Notes: a model not told the origin generated them from the sequence alone. Positions 21,608 to 29,914 are shown, numbered from the stretch's first letter. The stretch is DNA of 48,562 nt from Chara braunii (GCA_003427395.1 BFEA01000015.1:974299-1022860), one strand, 5' to 3'. Translations and numbers: made by a program.

Positions 21608-22559
21608 TGTAAGAACCCTGTTCAGAAGTAGCCTGGGCCCCAGAACTCAGCCCCAGGCCACGCTGGGCTGTGTGACCAAGACACGCCCAGGCCTGAGTCT
21701 GTCGAGTGTGGCTGTGTGACCGAACGCTGCACACAGGAAATTCAAGAGTCAAAGTCAACTGTAGAGTCAAAGGTACCGCACCCAGGCCCTGGGTTGGATA
21801 CACTCACTTGTTGTGCGCAGGTACCCAGACAGCATCCAGGCCGGAGGGAATTCGGTTTCAGGCCGATCTGGGCCCTCATTCGCATTGAGATCTGGACGGC
21901 TGAGGGATACAGCATCCGGGGTCCAGACCCTGCGTCAACACTACATAAGAGTTGACTTTCTGGCTTTGACATTCATTCTGTCTTGCGTTGATGCTGACTT
22001 CACGCGTTGATTTCAACGCTGGCTCGACGCTGCGACGCTGGCTCGACGCTGCTGTCATTGTGACTTGGCGAGGCGCTGCTAGTCCGACATGGTGGCCGGC
22101 TTGCTCTTGTCTTCTTGGCATGCTGACGTGGCAGCTGCCCTGCGCTATCGCTGATGTGGCTGCTGCCACGTGTATCGTTGGCTGACGTGGCTGCTGCCAC
22201 GTGTTCTACGACTGGGACTACGTGATCGACATTGCCGTTCTGTTTCGTCGTCACTTCAAGAGGAGATCAGGACTGAGGAGAGTTCGAGGATACGTACCTG
22301 GTGGTCTTCATGTCGACATTGCTTCAGATGCTGATGTGGAACTGATTAGACGTGCCACAAGACACATTGAGGATACTTGGATACTCGTTCAGACTATTGA
22401 TTGTTGAGGTGGCAGTAGAGGAGGGAGTTCGAAGTAGGAGTGGGCATTATACTTCCTCTCCTTTGTCTCTTCTCCCTCCCCTCTCTTCGTCTGTGTATGA
22501 TTACCTCACCTCATTCTGTCTGGTTACGATTTGGACTATGTGTAATCATCAGCCTATGG
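21608..22559 (+). repeat. Right LTR-like arm of gypsy 1, inverted relative to the left arm
   Basis: Begins TGTAAGAACCCTG and is, in plus orientation, a close copy of what the left arm shows on the minus strand (15833-15485 then 7732-7139). It stops matching at 22559, about 130 bp before the expected GGGTTCAAACA end, so the outer terminus is missing or diverged. It carries a CATAAGAG TATA-like site near 21945, tandem GACGCTGGCT-type units near 22015-22060 and G-boxes. A frame at 21988-22407 reads like protein in its second half but contains the same TGA in both arms. Confidence 0.75.
22154..22205. promoter_or_regulatory. Tandem G-box palindromes in the LTR
   Basis: Two copies, 31 bp apart, of a GACGTGGC-TGCT-GCCACGTG-like imperfect palindrome, with CACGTG at 22167-22172 and 22198-22203. 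CACGTG and ACGTGGC are the G-box and ABRE core bound by plant bZIP and bHLH factors. In the left arm the corresponding sites are CACGTG (7495-7500) and a mutated CACATG (7526-7531). LTR U3 enhancers are often built as such short tandem repeats. Function here is inference. Confidence 0.5.
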
Positions 22560-24092
22560 TCCTCACAGTCTACCCGGAGTAACAAAACCGAGATTGCTGA
22601 GACCCGGGCTCAGCGTCCCTTATGATGATGACCAAAATCGTAATGATGAAAAACGTAGAATCTGAAAGTTTTTAAGGTGCCGAAGCCATTACCCGACTTT
22701 GGCTATGAAAACTTCTAGGCTACTCAGAAATTTCCTTTGACAAACTTCAGGGAAATCCGTCAGCTACAACTGAAGACGCACAGAAGTCCACTAATGCTCA
22801 GAAATCTACGAATCCCTAGAAACCCATCTGAGTTTTCCAACACTGACAAAACTCATTGCTGAGCTCTTCCAGGTCTCGCACCCCCACCCTGCTGGGTTAC
22901 AGGGTGACACAACTCACCCCAACTCCGACCAGCGTTGTCTCAGCAGCAACCCTTGGTTGTCCCTTAGAATGCCCCCCCAAAGCATCCCCAGATCTCTCTA
23001 CCAAACCTCACGCTCCTGCATCCACAGGTTACAGGGCAATGCCCCAACACTGGCCAGTGTCGTTCTGGCATCAAACACTCCGCAGGTCACTGAATACATC
23101 AGTACTGAATCATCTAAGCTGGGTTATTAGAAGTCCCCAGATTCCTAAAACACTCTTAAGACCCCTGTTGGTAACCAAGCAAACCAGCAGACCTTCTAGA
23201 CTCCTAAGGTAATTCCTAGCCTTCCTTTCCCCGGGACATACTTACTCAGGGACAGTACCAACCATACTAACATCACCCATAGCTGATCTCTTCTCGCCAC
23301 TACGCAGCCCCCCCCGATTCGCCACTGGCTTGCCTTCCACCCTCGGCAACCCCCAGATCTCTCTACAAGGCCTCATACTCCTGCAGATTGCAGGTCACAG
23401 GGCGATGCCCCAGCTCCGTCTAGCGTCGTTCTGGCATCGGCAAAACAGGGGCACAAAACAAAAAAGCTATGCGGATGTCAGTCCCATTGTGACCCTCTCT
23501 AAACTCCTACACCCCGGTTGCAAGTAAGGGCTAAATACTACCAAGGATCCAGAACCAGAGAGCCACCCACTCTCCCCGCAACTATTGAAGAAAACTATAG
23601 GTCTCGTGTTCAGTCCTCAAACGACACATGGCTGGTCTCATACCCTCCCATGCTAGAGTTACAGGACCCCACCAAGCCCCAGTACCGACCAACCTAGCGA
23701 AGATGGTGAGGAGTGCCTTCCTCCCTCGGCAACTCCCCATAGTCGCACGCCCCAAACGGTGACAAGGATACACCCCAGCTACGGCCATGTCGAAAGTGCG
23801 GGTTCTATCTTCCTCCCTCGACAGAACTCCCCAAGCCTCATGCTCCTCTCCGGGTCACAAAGTGAAAACACTCCAGCACCGGCCTGCGTCGTCCCAGCCT
23901 CTTTCTTCTGACCTACTAACAAAACCCATAGTCCCCCCTCGGTTGGCCCCCCTTCCCCCTCTTACCCCGCAGCCCTCTTGGAGCAAGGACTCGGATCTTC
24001 TCCATAGGGAGTAAAAACAAGCCTAACCCCCCGTAAGAACAACATCTCAATAGGGGAAACACCCTAAAGAAAGGAACTGATACTGCCCACCA
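22560..24092. repeat. Degenerate interspersed repeat array, no gene
   Basis: C-rich DNA in which a core of GG(T/C)(T/C)ACAGGG, then CCCCA-C, then CC-GCGTCGTT-TGGCAT recurs with heavy divergence. Examples start near 22893, 23022, 23392, 23649 and 23851, several preceded by CCCTCGGCAAC or AGATCTCTCTAC. Spacings vary (about 130-370 bp). At 22598-22616 a short hairpin, GCTGAG-acccggg-CTCAGC, lies just beyond the LTR arm. I see no protein family; frames here are chance products of C-rich DNA. Confidence 0.5.
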
Positions 24093-24283
24093 CCTACACC
24101 TATCCAACCTTACTCCGACAAGACTTACTGCAGTGGAGCCACCATCTCCCCTGCTGCTGTGCCCTAATTCCACTCTGCAGTTAGCCCNCCTACACCTATC
24201 CAACCTTACTCCGACAAGACTTACTGCAGTGGAGCCACCATCTCCCCTGCTGCTGTGCCCTAATTCCACTCTGCAGTTAGCCC
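24093..24283. repeat. Identical 95-bp duplication joined by a single N
   Basis: 24093-24187 and 24189-24283 are identical, and a lone N sits at 24188 between them. A perfect duplication exactly abutting an ambiguous base most simply means two overlapping contig ends were placed side by side instead of merged. I treat it as a likely assembly artefact, not biology. Confidence 0.85.
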
Positions 24284-24379
24284 CTTCCCACAGAGCGCGT
24301 CCTTTCCCTCCATCATATCATCCTACCCCCTCAATACAGCCCCCTCCTTAAAGGAAAACGAACAAAATTAGGCAAGACT

Positions 24380-25260
24380 AAGTGAAACTACGTACGAGAT
24401 TCCAACGTCGAATCATTAAGGTGATCAGTGCAAAAATTAGCCTCAAACAGATGCAACAGGATGCAATAGGATACTAAGTAGATTACAGCAGCAAGATCTC
24501 GGGATGTAAATTCCAAGGATGATTTAGGGGTCGAAGACCCCCAATTATAGAGGTTATCTGAGTTATTCGAATCCGGACTCACGATTGCAAAGGATCAGAA
24601 GTATTTGTGGAAGAATCCATAGAAAAATTCATAGGATCTTGAGTATAGACCTTAACTTTATTAAATCGAAAATTACGATTTTCTTGTAGGAAATTTCCTA
24701 GGAAATATCTTCAAATGAGTATTATCAATTTTAAGAGTGAGATCCAATTTAATTGGAGTCTGAAATCGAGATTGAGAGATTTTCAAATTTGTGGGATTAA
24801 TCAGTCAATTTTAGAGATCGAAAATCAGAAGCAAGACTTTGAGATGTAAAATCCAGAAGTGATTTGGAGATCTGTCGACCCCCAAATTATATAGACCTTT
24901 ATCTTTTTAGATCGAAAAAAACGAATATCTGAGATTTATCTAATATGTCTGAAACAGGACTCACGGTTGAAAAGGATCAGGAAGTTTGATTTGAGAGTTT
25001 CTTTAAGCAGATATCAGAACATATTTTGTTAGTCATCCGGCAGCCGACGAATCCAGATTATGCCAAGCGATCAACCCAAGAGAGGGCCGATCACGAATCA
25101 TGAAACGAAAAACCAAAGTTATTTATGAGTGAAAAAACGGCTCAATCCTGGGAAAACGAGTCAGGAACGAGTCAAAAAACAAGTCGGAATCAGGTAATGA
25201 AATCCCAGTTATTGTTAAAGGAGAAACACATGCAGATGAAAAGTTAGTTTGGCCAGTACA
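24380..25260. repeat. AT-rich block with a diverged ~340-bp direct repeat
   Basis: Base composition turns sharply AT-rich compared with both flanks. Two diverged copies of a unit are visible: one around 24495-24610 (GGGATGTAAATTCCA, GTCGAAGACCCCCAATTATA, GGACTCACG, AAAGGATCAG) and one around 24838-24985 with the same words in the same order. An ACGAGTCA/AACAAGTC motif repeats near 25155-25190. No coding potential is evident. Confidence 0.5.
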
Positions 25261-25782
25261 TGACGATATAGGCAACTATTCCAAATAAAAAGCCCCCCTC
25301 CCCTCTTCTCCACCCTCCCTACTTACCACGCATCCCCTCAAGCCATGCCCCAACACCTTCGGGGGAGGAGGAAACCTCCTTCCTCCTACTGCTAGCCACT
25401 AGGCGCTAGACAACACTAGCACCGAAGGCTTCGACGACCGTCTCCTGCTTTCCACCAGAAACAAACCGCAGACGGTGTGGCTCCTCCTACTAAACCCGCT
25501 AGCAAGACGCCGCAGGAGGTTCAAACCACCATAACCTTCCACTTACCTCGCCGCTTGGAGAAGAGGGGAGAAAAATACCTCATCGCCGAACCAGCCAGTT
25601 GCCAATACTCCAGACCCGTGCCCAACACAGAAATTCCATGTATGCAGGGCTGATTGTAAGAGATTCCAACGCCAGTTTCCAAAGCATGCACCACGATGCG
25701 CTGTTCCTTCCTCCACGCTCCCGGAAGACAAGCGGGAAACCCATCAACTCACCGCTGCGCACTTCCACTTTGCTTCGAACCA
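25261..25782. other. No gene identified
   Basis: Mixed-composition DNA. A TTCAAACCACCATAAC string at 25518-25533 resembles the TIR consensus TTAAACCACCAGTAC, but the similarity fades within about 25 bp. I do not call it an element end. Frames at 25543-25914 on both strands resemble no family I know. Confidence 0.4.
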
Positions 25783-26340
25783 TCTCGAAGTTCCATCCCA
25801 CCAAAGCGCGCGTCAATCCACCCCGTAGTAGCTAGGCAGCTCCCACTCGCGCTCCCTCGGTATCTCCCTCCTCTTACTTTCGACATCTCCTACGATCGTA
25901 ACATCGTCCCGTAGCAGCATGCCTTCAAGGTACGTACGAGCTGTACCCTTCTCAAATATTGTGCGCTAAGCCAACTCGAAACTCCCGCGCTATCCCCAAG
26001 AAACGCACGCCACCCCGTAGTGATCAGACAGCCCCCACTCGCGCTCCCTCGACATCCCCCTCCTCTTACTACGGCCCCACATACTCACTCGCGCTCCATC
26101 ACTTCGACATCTCGCACGTATGTTAGCAGCGCGCCTCCAAGATAAGTACTGGATGCAACCATCTCGGACACCATGCACGGACGGAGCGGTACTCGCTCCA
26201 TCTCGAAGCTCCCGCGCAGCTCAGCAACGTCACCAGATACTCACACAGATACGACGCGCCTCATTACTTCGACATCTCGCATGTATCACTCGCGGCAGAT
26301 GCCACATGCTCACCAGCTCCACATGCACTTACTAGCTTCA
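25783..26340. repeat. Degenerate ~190-230-bp tandem repeat, about three units
   Basis: Units begin near 25783 (CATCTCGAAGTTCC), 25972 (CAACTCGAAACTCC) and 26199 (CATCTCGAAGCTCC). They share CACCCCGTAGT, CCCACTCGCGCTCCCTCG, CCTCCTCTTACT and CTTCGACATCTC in the same order. Divergence between units is high. No gene is seen. Confidence 0.6.
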
Positions 26341-26799
26341 CGAAACAGCGCCGTGTGAACCTGCCCGATCGGGTCGGGCGCAACGCTCCCGGCAGCGCTG
26401 CGCCCCAACCTGTCTTACAAACTTGGCCTCGCTGACGTGGCATCCCATTATTGACAGACTGGACAGAGTGCTGACGTAGCAACATTGCTATGTTGGCACT
26501 CCAGGGATGACACGTGGCAGACAGGATACTGCCAAGTAAGAGATGCACTCTAAAGACGACGGCGGTACAGCTGACTGGACAGATTACACAACTGTAGTGC
26601 CCGCAGTCAGGGAGAGTACGTGATCGCACTGACATCAAGAAGACACAACAGACTGACAAAGGTTGCTGACAAACTGGTTTGTGGGCGTGTATATGCAGAT
26701 AATGTATATTACCTCCAGCTCCGCGGGGGGCTTCTTTTGGCTGGCGCGGCCAGCCATTTTGCTCTGTCAGGCCTACCACCGAAACTTGCGGCCGCATAC
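26341..26799. other. Unassigned, possibly LTR- or MITE-derived
   Basis: Contains G-box-like (C)TGACGTGGCAT and ACACGTGGCAGA motifs and direct short repeats of the style GACAG-CTGGACAGA. This recalls the U3 part of the gypsy-1 LTR, but no collinear match could be made. No gene is identified. Confidence 0.3.
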
Positions 26800-26842
26800 A
26801 TGCCACGTTGGAGAAAAATGTGGGAAAGTACTGGTGGTTTAA
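26800..26842. mobile_element. Orphan right end of the TTAA/TIR family
   Basis: The sequence GAAAAATGTGGGAAAGTACTGGTGGT, ending at 26838 and followed by TTAA (26839-26842), matches the right ends at 1677 and 4329 (AAAAATG...GGGAAA..CTGGTGGT-TTAA). No convincing left end is visible nearby, so the element is truncated or its left end has decayed. Confidence 0.55.
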
Positions 26843-27141
26843 GAGATGACGTCAGAAGGGTATTCAAGGAAAAAGGGGGAGCGAGTGAAGACATGGGGTG
26901 GACAGTGAGGGAGGGGTTAGGGAGCCAGCAAGGAAGGGTTTGTTTCCGCGGTGGTCCCCACTAATAATCACTATCTGGTTGGCAGCTCATCCCCGAGCTA
27001 GTGGAATATCGCCACCCGTAGACTGGAGCCTGCCCCTATCAACTCCAATAGCAGGGAACCCCATCGATGTTTCCTGGGAGGAGAAAAAAAGAGACCCCTC
27101 ATGTTATGTCCCTTCTTGTGTTCCTCCACTAACTTTTTTCC
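26843..27141. other. No gene identified
   Basis: Unique-looking DNA between an orphan TIR end and the SINE-like insertion. Small frames here share no recognisable motif with a protein family. Confidence 0.4.
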
Positions 27142-27341
27142 CTGGATGTCATGACATCTTTTTTCTTTTTTTTTTTTCTTTTTTGTTTTTTGTTTTTGAG
27201 AACAAGGCCCCATGTGCAAAACCTCCATCCTGGTGGTGGTAGGAGAACCACCAAGATTGAGGCTTTGCCTGGCAGGCCGCTCCATCTATTGGTGGGGAGC
27301 ATCACCTGCTGGAAACCGGGTCCAGCGCTGGATGTCATGAC
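27142..27341 (-). mobile_element. 172-bp SINE-like retroposon with perfect 14-bp target-site duplication
   Basis: CTGGATGTCATGAC occurs at 27142-27155 and again at 27328-27341, exactly bracketing 27156-27327. Read on the minus strand the insert starts with the tail module (CGCTGGACCCGGTTTCCAGC, AGGTGATGCTCCCCACCAAT). About 13 nt later comes a long hairpin whose plus-strand arms are 27216-27240 and 27247-27268 (GCAAA-CCTC-ATC-TGGTGGT with few mismatches and a 6-nt loop). It ends in an A-rich tail (27198-27158). This is either a complete SINE that begins with the module or a LINE copy 5'-truncated at the module. No pol III boxes are visible in it. Confidence 0.8.
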
Positions 27342-27739
27342 CTCAATATCTACTGTCTAGCCTTCTTTTTCTCTGAAACAATTGTGGCCGCATCAGGTTG
27401 TCAGTTCAGGAAGGCAAAAAACAATAAATAGCAGTGTGGTCACGGTGGTATTCCGAAAGGGCAAAAAGAGAAAAGTAGCGGTAAGATTTTTTTTGTCTTT
27501 TTGCACTCAGGCCCTCTGCACACCATAGCCCACCCCGCCCATTACGAAGCACCACGCCTGGCTCTTGACGGTCGGCTTGTGTTCTAAGCCTCCAATACTT
27601 GGCCTATTCTTTTCAAGCTGGGTCATATACGCAGCGCGACCTTCGGGGGTAGGGGCCACCGTTGATGAATTTCATCAACAAACGGGCACTAGAATGCCCC
27701 TGACCCCCAAAGATCGTGGAGCTGACCCGCGGCTGAACA
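27342..27739. other. No gene identified
   Basis: T-rich to mixed DNA with no recognisable gene or repeat. Confidence 0.4.
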
Positions 27740-27763
27740 CTGGGCCAAGTACTAGTGGTTTAA
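27740..27763. mobile_element. Orphan right end of the TTAA/TIR family
   Basis: GGGCCAAGTACTAGTGGT, ending at 27759 and followed by TTAA (27760-27763), fits the family end CSSAAGTACTRGTGGT-TTAA. A partner end is not visible upstream. Confidence 0.5.
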
Positions 27764-27891
27764 TGACCTTTTTGAACTCAGGCCGTGACAGACCTGCCGA
27801 TATCCTGTTGTACTTCCATTGTTGTCTAGATCTAGAGGACTGTGAAAGGGCACTATGGCAGTCTCTAGGTCTGGATGTGTGATGTGGAATT

Positions 27892-28072
27892 CCTCTGGTG
27901 GTGTGTATTTCCAGCTTTCCTTTCCCTCTGTCCAGGGTCATGCCAGATAAGCTTGTCCTGCGCCTGGAGCTTGCAAAAGGTCCCCTAGTGGTCTGTAGTT
28001 CCAGCCTTCTTTTCCCTCGGGCCAGTCATGCCAGATAAGCTTGTCCCGTGCCTGAACCTCGCAAACGGTCCC
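27892..28072. repeat. ~90-bp tandem duplication
   Basis: Two diverged direct copies (about 27892-27980 and 27983-28072) share TTCCAGC-TTC-TTTCCCTC, GTCATGCCAGATAAGCTTGT and a GCAAA-GGTCCC end. The period of 88-92 bp is not a multiple of three, so any minus-strand coding sequence across it would shift frame. Confidence 0.8.
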
Positions 28073-28190
28073 TTTACCCACACATTCCTCTTCAAAATGC
28101 TTTTGCAGTTCCTCTGCATTTTTGGGGTCTGGGCTGTTCTTGCTTTTTTCTTTGAGCTTTTTGTTGTAGTCTTTTTTTGGGAAAAAACTC
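27938..28190 (-). pseudogene. Unrecognised coding-like remnant
   Basis: On the minus strand an open stretch contains SPDPKNAEELQKHFEEECVG followed by VCEVQARDKLIWHDWPEGKE. The amino-acid composition looks like real protein rather than chance. I do not recognise a family. Its 3' half overlaps the 90-bp duplication, which repeats the ARDKLIWHD-type segment out of frame. It sits between SINE-like insertions and may be a transposon gene remnant. Confidence 0.3.
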
Positions 28191-28245
28191 CAATCTATTG
28201 GTGAGGAGCATCGTCTGCTGGGAACTGGGCCCACTGTGTCCCGGT
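28160..28245 (-). repeat. Diverged, short copy of the tail module with A-rich end
   Basis: Minus strand: CAGTGGGCCCAGTTCCCAGC then GATGCTCCTCACCAATAGAT, immediately followed by A-rich sequence (TTTTTTCCCAAAAAAAG). It matches the module of 27282-27327 but lacks the hairpin, so it is a truncated or variant member. Confidence 0.6.
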
Positions 28246-28555
28246 CTGTATGAATTTCTTGTAGGAGTCCATTCTTGTGTAATTGAACCGAAGAGGGTAA
28301 AGTTTCTTGTGTAATTGAACACGAATTTCCATTCCATATTATGATAAGTATTCTGCTGGTGGCACGGTGGAATTTTAGCGCGTTAATGTAATAGAGGTAG
28401 ATGATACAGTTGATCATAGTAGTTGAAGATATGTGTTAGTCCTCCTCTGAGACAGATGGGCAGTCAATCCCCTTGCAAAGAGTGCAATCAATGCTGCTCA
28501 TCATATATAACTTGACATAACGACATGTATAACATATCATCTGGCTCCTTGTTAT
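28246..28555. other. No gene identified
   Basis: AT-leaning DNA between two retroposon fragments. A TTGTGTAATTGAAC word is repeated twice about 40 bp apart (28274 and 28307). Nothing else is recognised. Confidence 0.4.
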
Positions 28556-28695
28556 GATGTAAAGGGACGCTGGACCCGTTTTCCAGCAGGTGCAGCTCCC
28601 CACCAATGGAACGGAGGCATCTAACGAGCGGGGATGGTAGAGGGGGTGTCTGCTCTTATCAGCACCTCCCCTACTCCCCGTCATTGATGTTTACC

Positions 28696-28731
<36 letters not shown>

Positions 28732-28763
28732 AGAAGAAGAAGAAGAAGAAGAAGAAGAAGAAG
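28556..28763 (+). mobile_element. Retroposed module-hairpin-poly(A) unit with (GAA)n tail
   Basis: The module at 28563-28612 (GGGACGCTGGACCCG, TTTCCAGCAGGTG, GCTCCCCACCAATGGAA) is followed after ~14 nt by a strong hairpin. Its arms are 28629-28652 (CGGGGATGGTAGAGGGGGTG) and 28660-28680 (CAGCACCTCCCCTACTCCCC), with loop CTCTTAT. The loop word also occurs in the LINE hairpin loop. A poly(A) run from 28697 passes into (AAG)n/(GAA)n to 28763, a common fate of retroposon tails. No clear target-site duplication is seen. Confidence 0.75.
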
Positions 28764-28834
28764 ATATTCTCTCTTGTGTAGGGTTGTTCCTGTCTGCGGG
28801 GAGGGGTCCATGCAGTTAACAGAGCCCTAATTTT

Positions 28835-29053
28835 TCAGGGTTTTTCAGGGTCAATATGAAAAACATCCCATACCTCTGCCAGTGTTGGGAAATTATGAGT
28901 TTTTGCCAGTTCCAGAAGAAATCGGGGGTGGGACCCAGGGTCGGCAAGTCCCATAAATCTTAGTTTTCTTTTGCCTGCGCGTGAAAGGGAAAGGAACAAA
29001 AAAAAAAAGCATTCAATGATGTCGGGCAGGGTAGTCAAGGAGGCCGTGCTCAC
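28835..29053 (-). pseudogene. Unrecognised coding-like remnant
   Basis: A minus-strand frame of 72 codons whose second half (RFMGLADPGSHPRFLLELAK then THNFPTLAEVWDVFHIDPEK) reads like a structured protein, while the first half is a T-rich translation. I cannot assign a family or find a start. It is possibly a fragment of a transposon protein. Confidence 0.25.
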
Positions 29054-29176
29054 AGTCTTCCTCTATAGAATGAATCTTACAGCAAACATGGTCACATTCT
29101 GAAAGTTGTTGTTTTATTTTTGAAATAACTCCACGGGTGACTGCTGCACAGTTCCGAATTCGCAGGAATAACAATG

Positions 29177-29756
29177 NNNNNNNNNNNNNNNNNNNNNNNN
29201 NNNNNNNNNNNNNNNNNNNNNNNNNNNNNNNNNNNNNNNNNNNNNNNNNNNNNNNNNNNNNNNNNNNNNNNNNNNNNNNNNNNNNNNNNNNNNNNNNNNN
29301 NNNNNNNNNNNNNNNNNNNNNNNNNNNNNNNNNNNNNNNNNNNNNNNNNNNNNNNNNNNNNNNNNNNNNNNNNNNNNNNNNNNNNNNNNNNNNNNNNNNN
29401 NNNNNNNNNNNNNNNNNNNNNNNNNNNNNNNNNNNNNNNNNNNNNNNNNNNNNNNNNNNNNNNNNNNNNNNNNNNNNNNNNNNNNNNNNNNNNNNNNNNN
29501 NNNNNNNNNNNNNNNNNNNNNNNNNNNNNNNNNNNNNNNNNNNNNNNNNNNNNNNNNNNNNNNNNNNNNNNNNNNNNNNNNNNNNNNNNNNNNNNNNNNN
29601 NNNNNNNNNNNNNNNNNNNNNNNNNNNNNNNNNNNNNNNNNNNNNNNNNNNNNNNNNNNNNNNNNNNNNNNNNNNNNNNNNNNNNNNNNNNNNNNNNNNN
29701 NNNNNNNNNNNNNNNNNNNNNNNNNNNNNNNNNNNNNNNNNNNNNNNNNNNNNNNN
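29177..29756. other. Assembly gap (580 N)
   Basis: A run of N. Nothing inside can be annotated, and reading frames crossing it are meaningless. It abuts the SINE-like element on its right side. An A-rich sequence (minus strand AAAAATAAAACAACAAC, 29108-29124) on the left could be the tail of the same element. Confidence 1.
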
Positions 29757-29914
29757 TCAGCAGTCTCTGCTCAATGCCACTCGGGGGGACCAACGGCATA
29801 TCTCTAGGTGGCGGGCGCGAAGCTTGCCCAGGAAGGTGCATGAGGCCAATGGGGATTGAACCCAAGACCTCCTGATTGTCACTTGCGTGCCTTACCAACT
29901 GAGCTAGGCCGCTG
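29757..29914 (-). mobile_element. tRNA-derived SINE head, cut by the gap
   Basis: Minus strand: box A TAGCTCAGTTGG (29906-29895) and box B GGTTCAATCC (29862-29853), spaced as in tRNA genes by 32 nt, form an internal RNA polymerase III promoter. The flanking acceptor arms do not pair convincingly, and the sequence continues past the tRNA-like part into unrelated DNA (TCATGCACCTTCCTGGGCAA). I call it a SINE head rather than a working tRNA gene. The body runs into the N gap. Confidence 0.7.

Noticed and set aside
25518-26842. Complete TTAA-family element using TTCAAACCACC at 25518 as left end
   Set aside because: Similarity to the right end disappears within about 25 bp and the flank is TTCA rather than TTAA.
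29092-29898. Long reading frames of 230-270 codons on both strands
   Set aside because: They consist almost entirely of N; the gap produces them.
29848-29914. Functional tRNA gene
   Set aside because: Boxes A and B are good, but acceptor and anticodon stems do not pair and the sequence continues into a SINE body.
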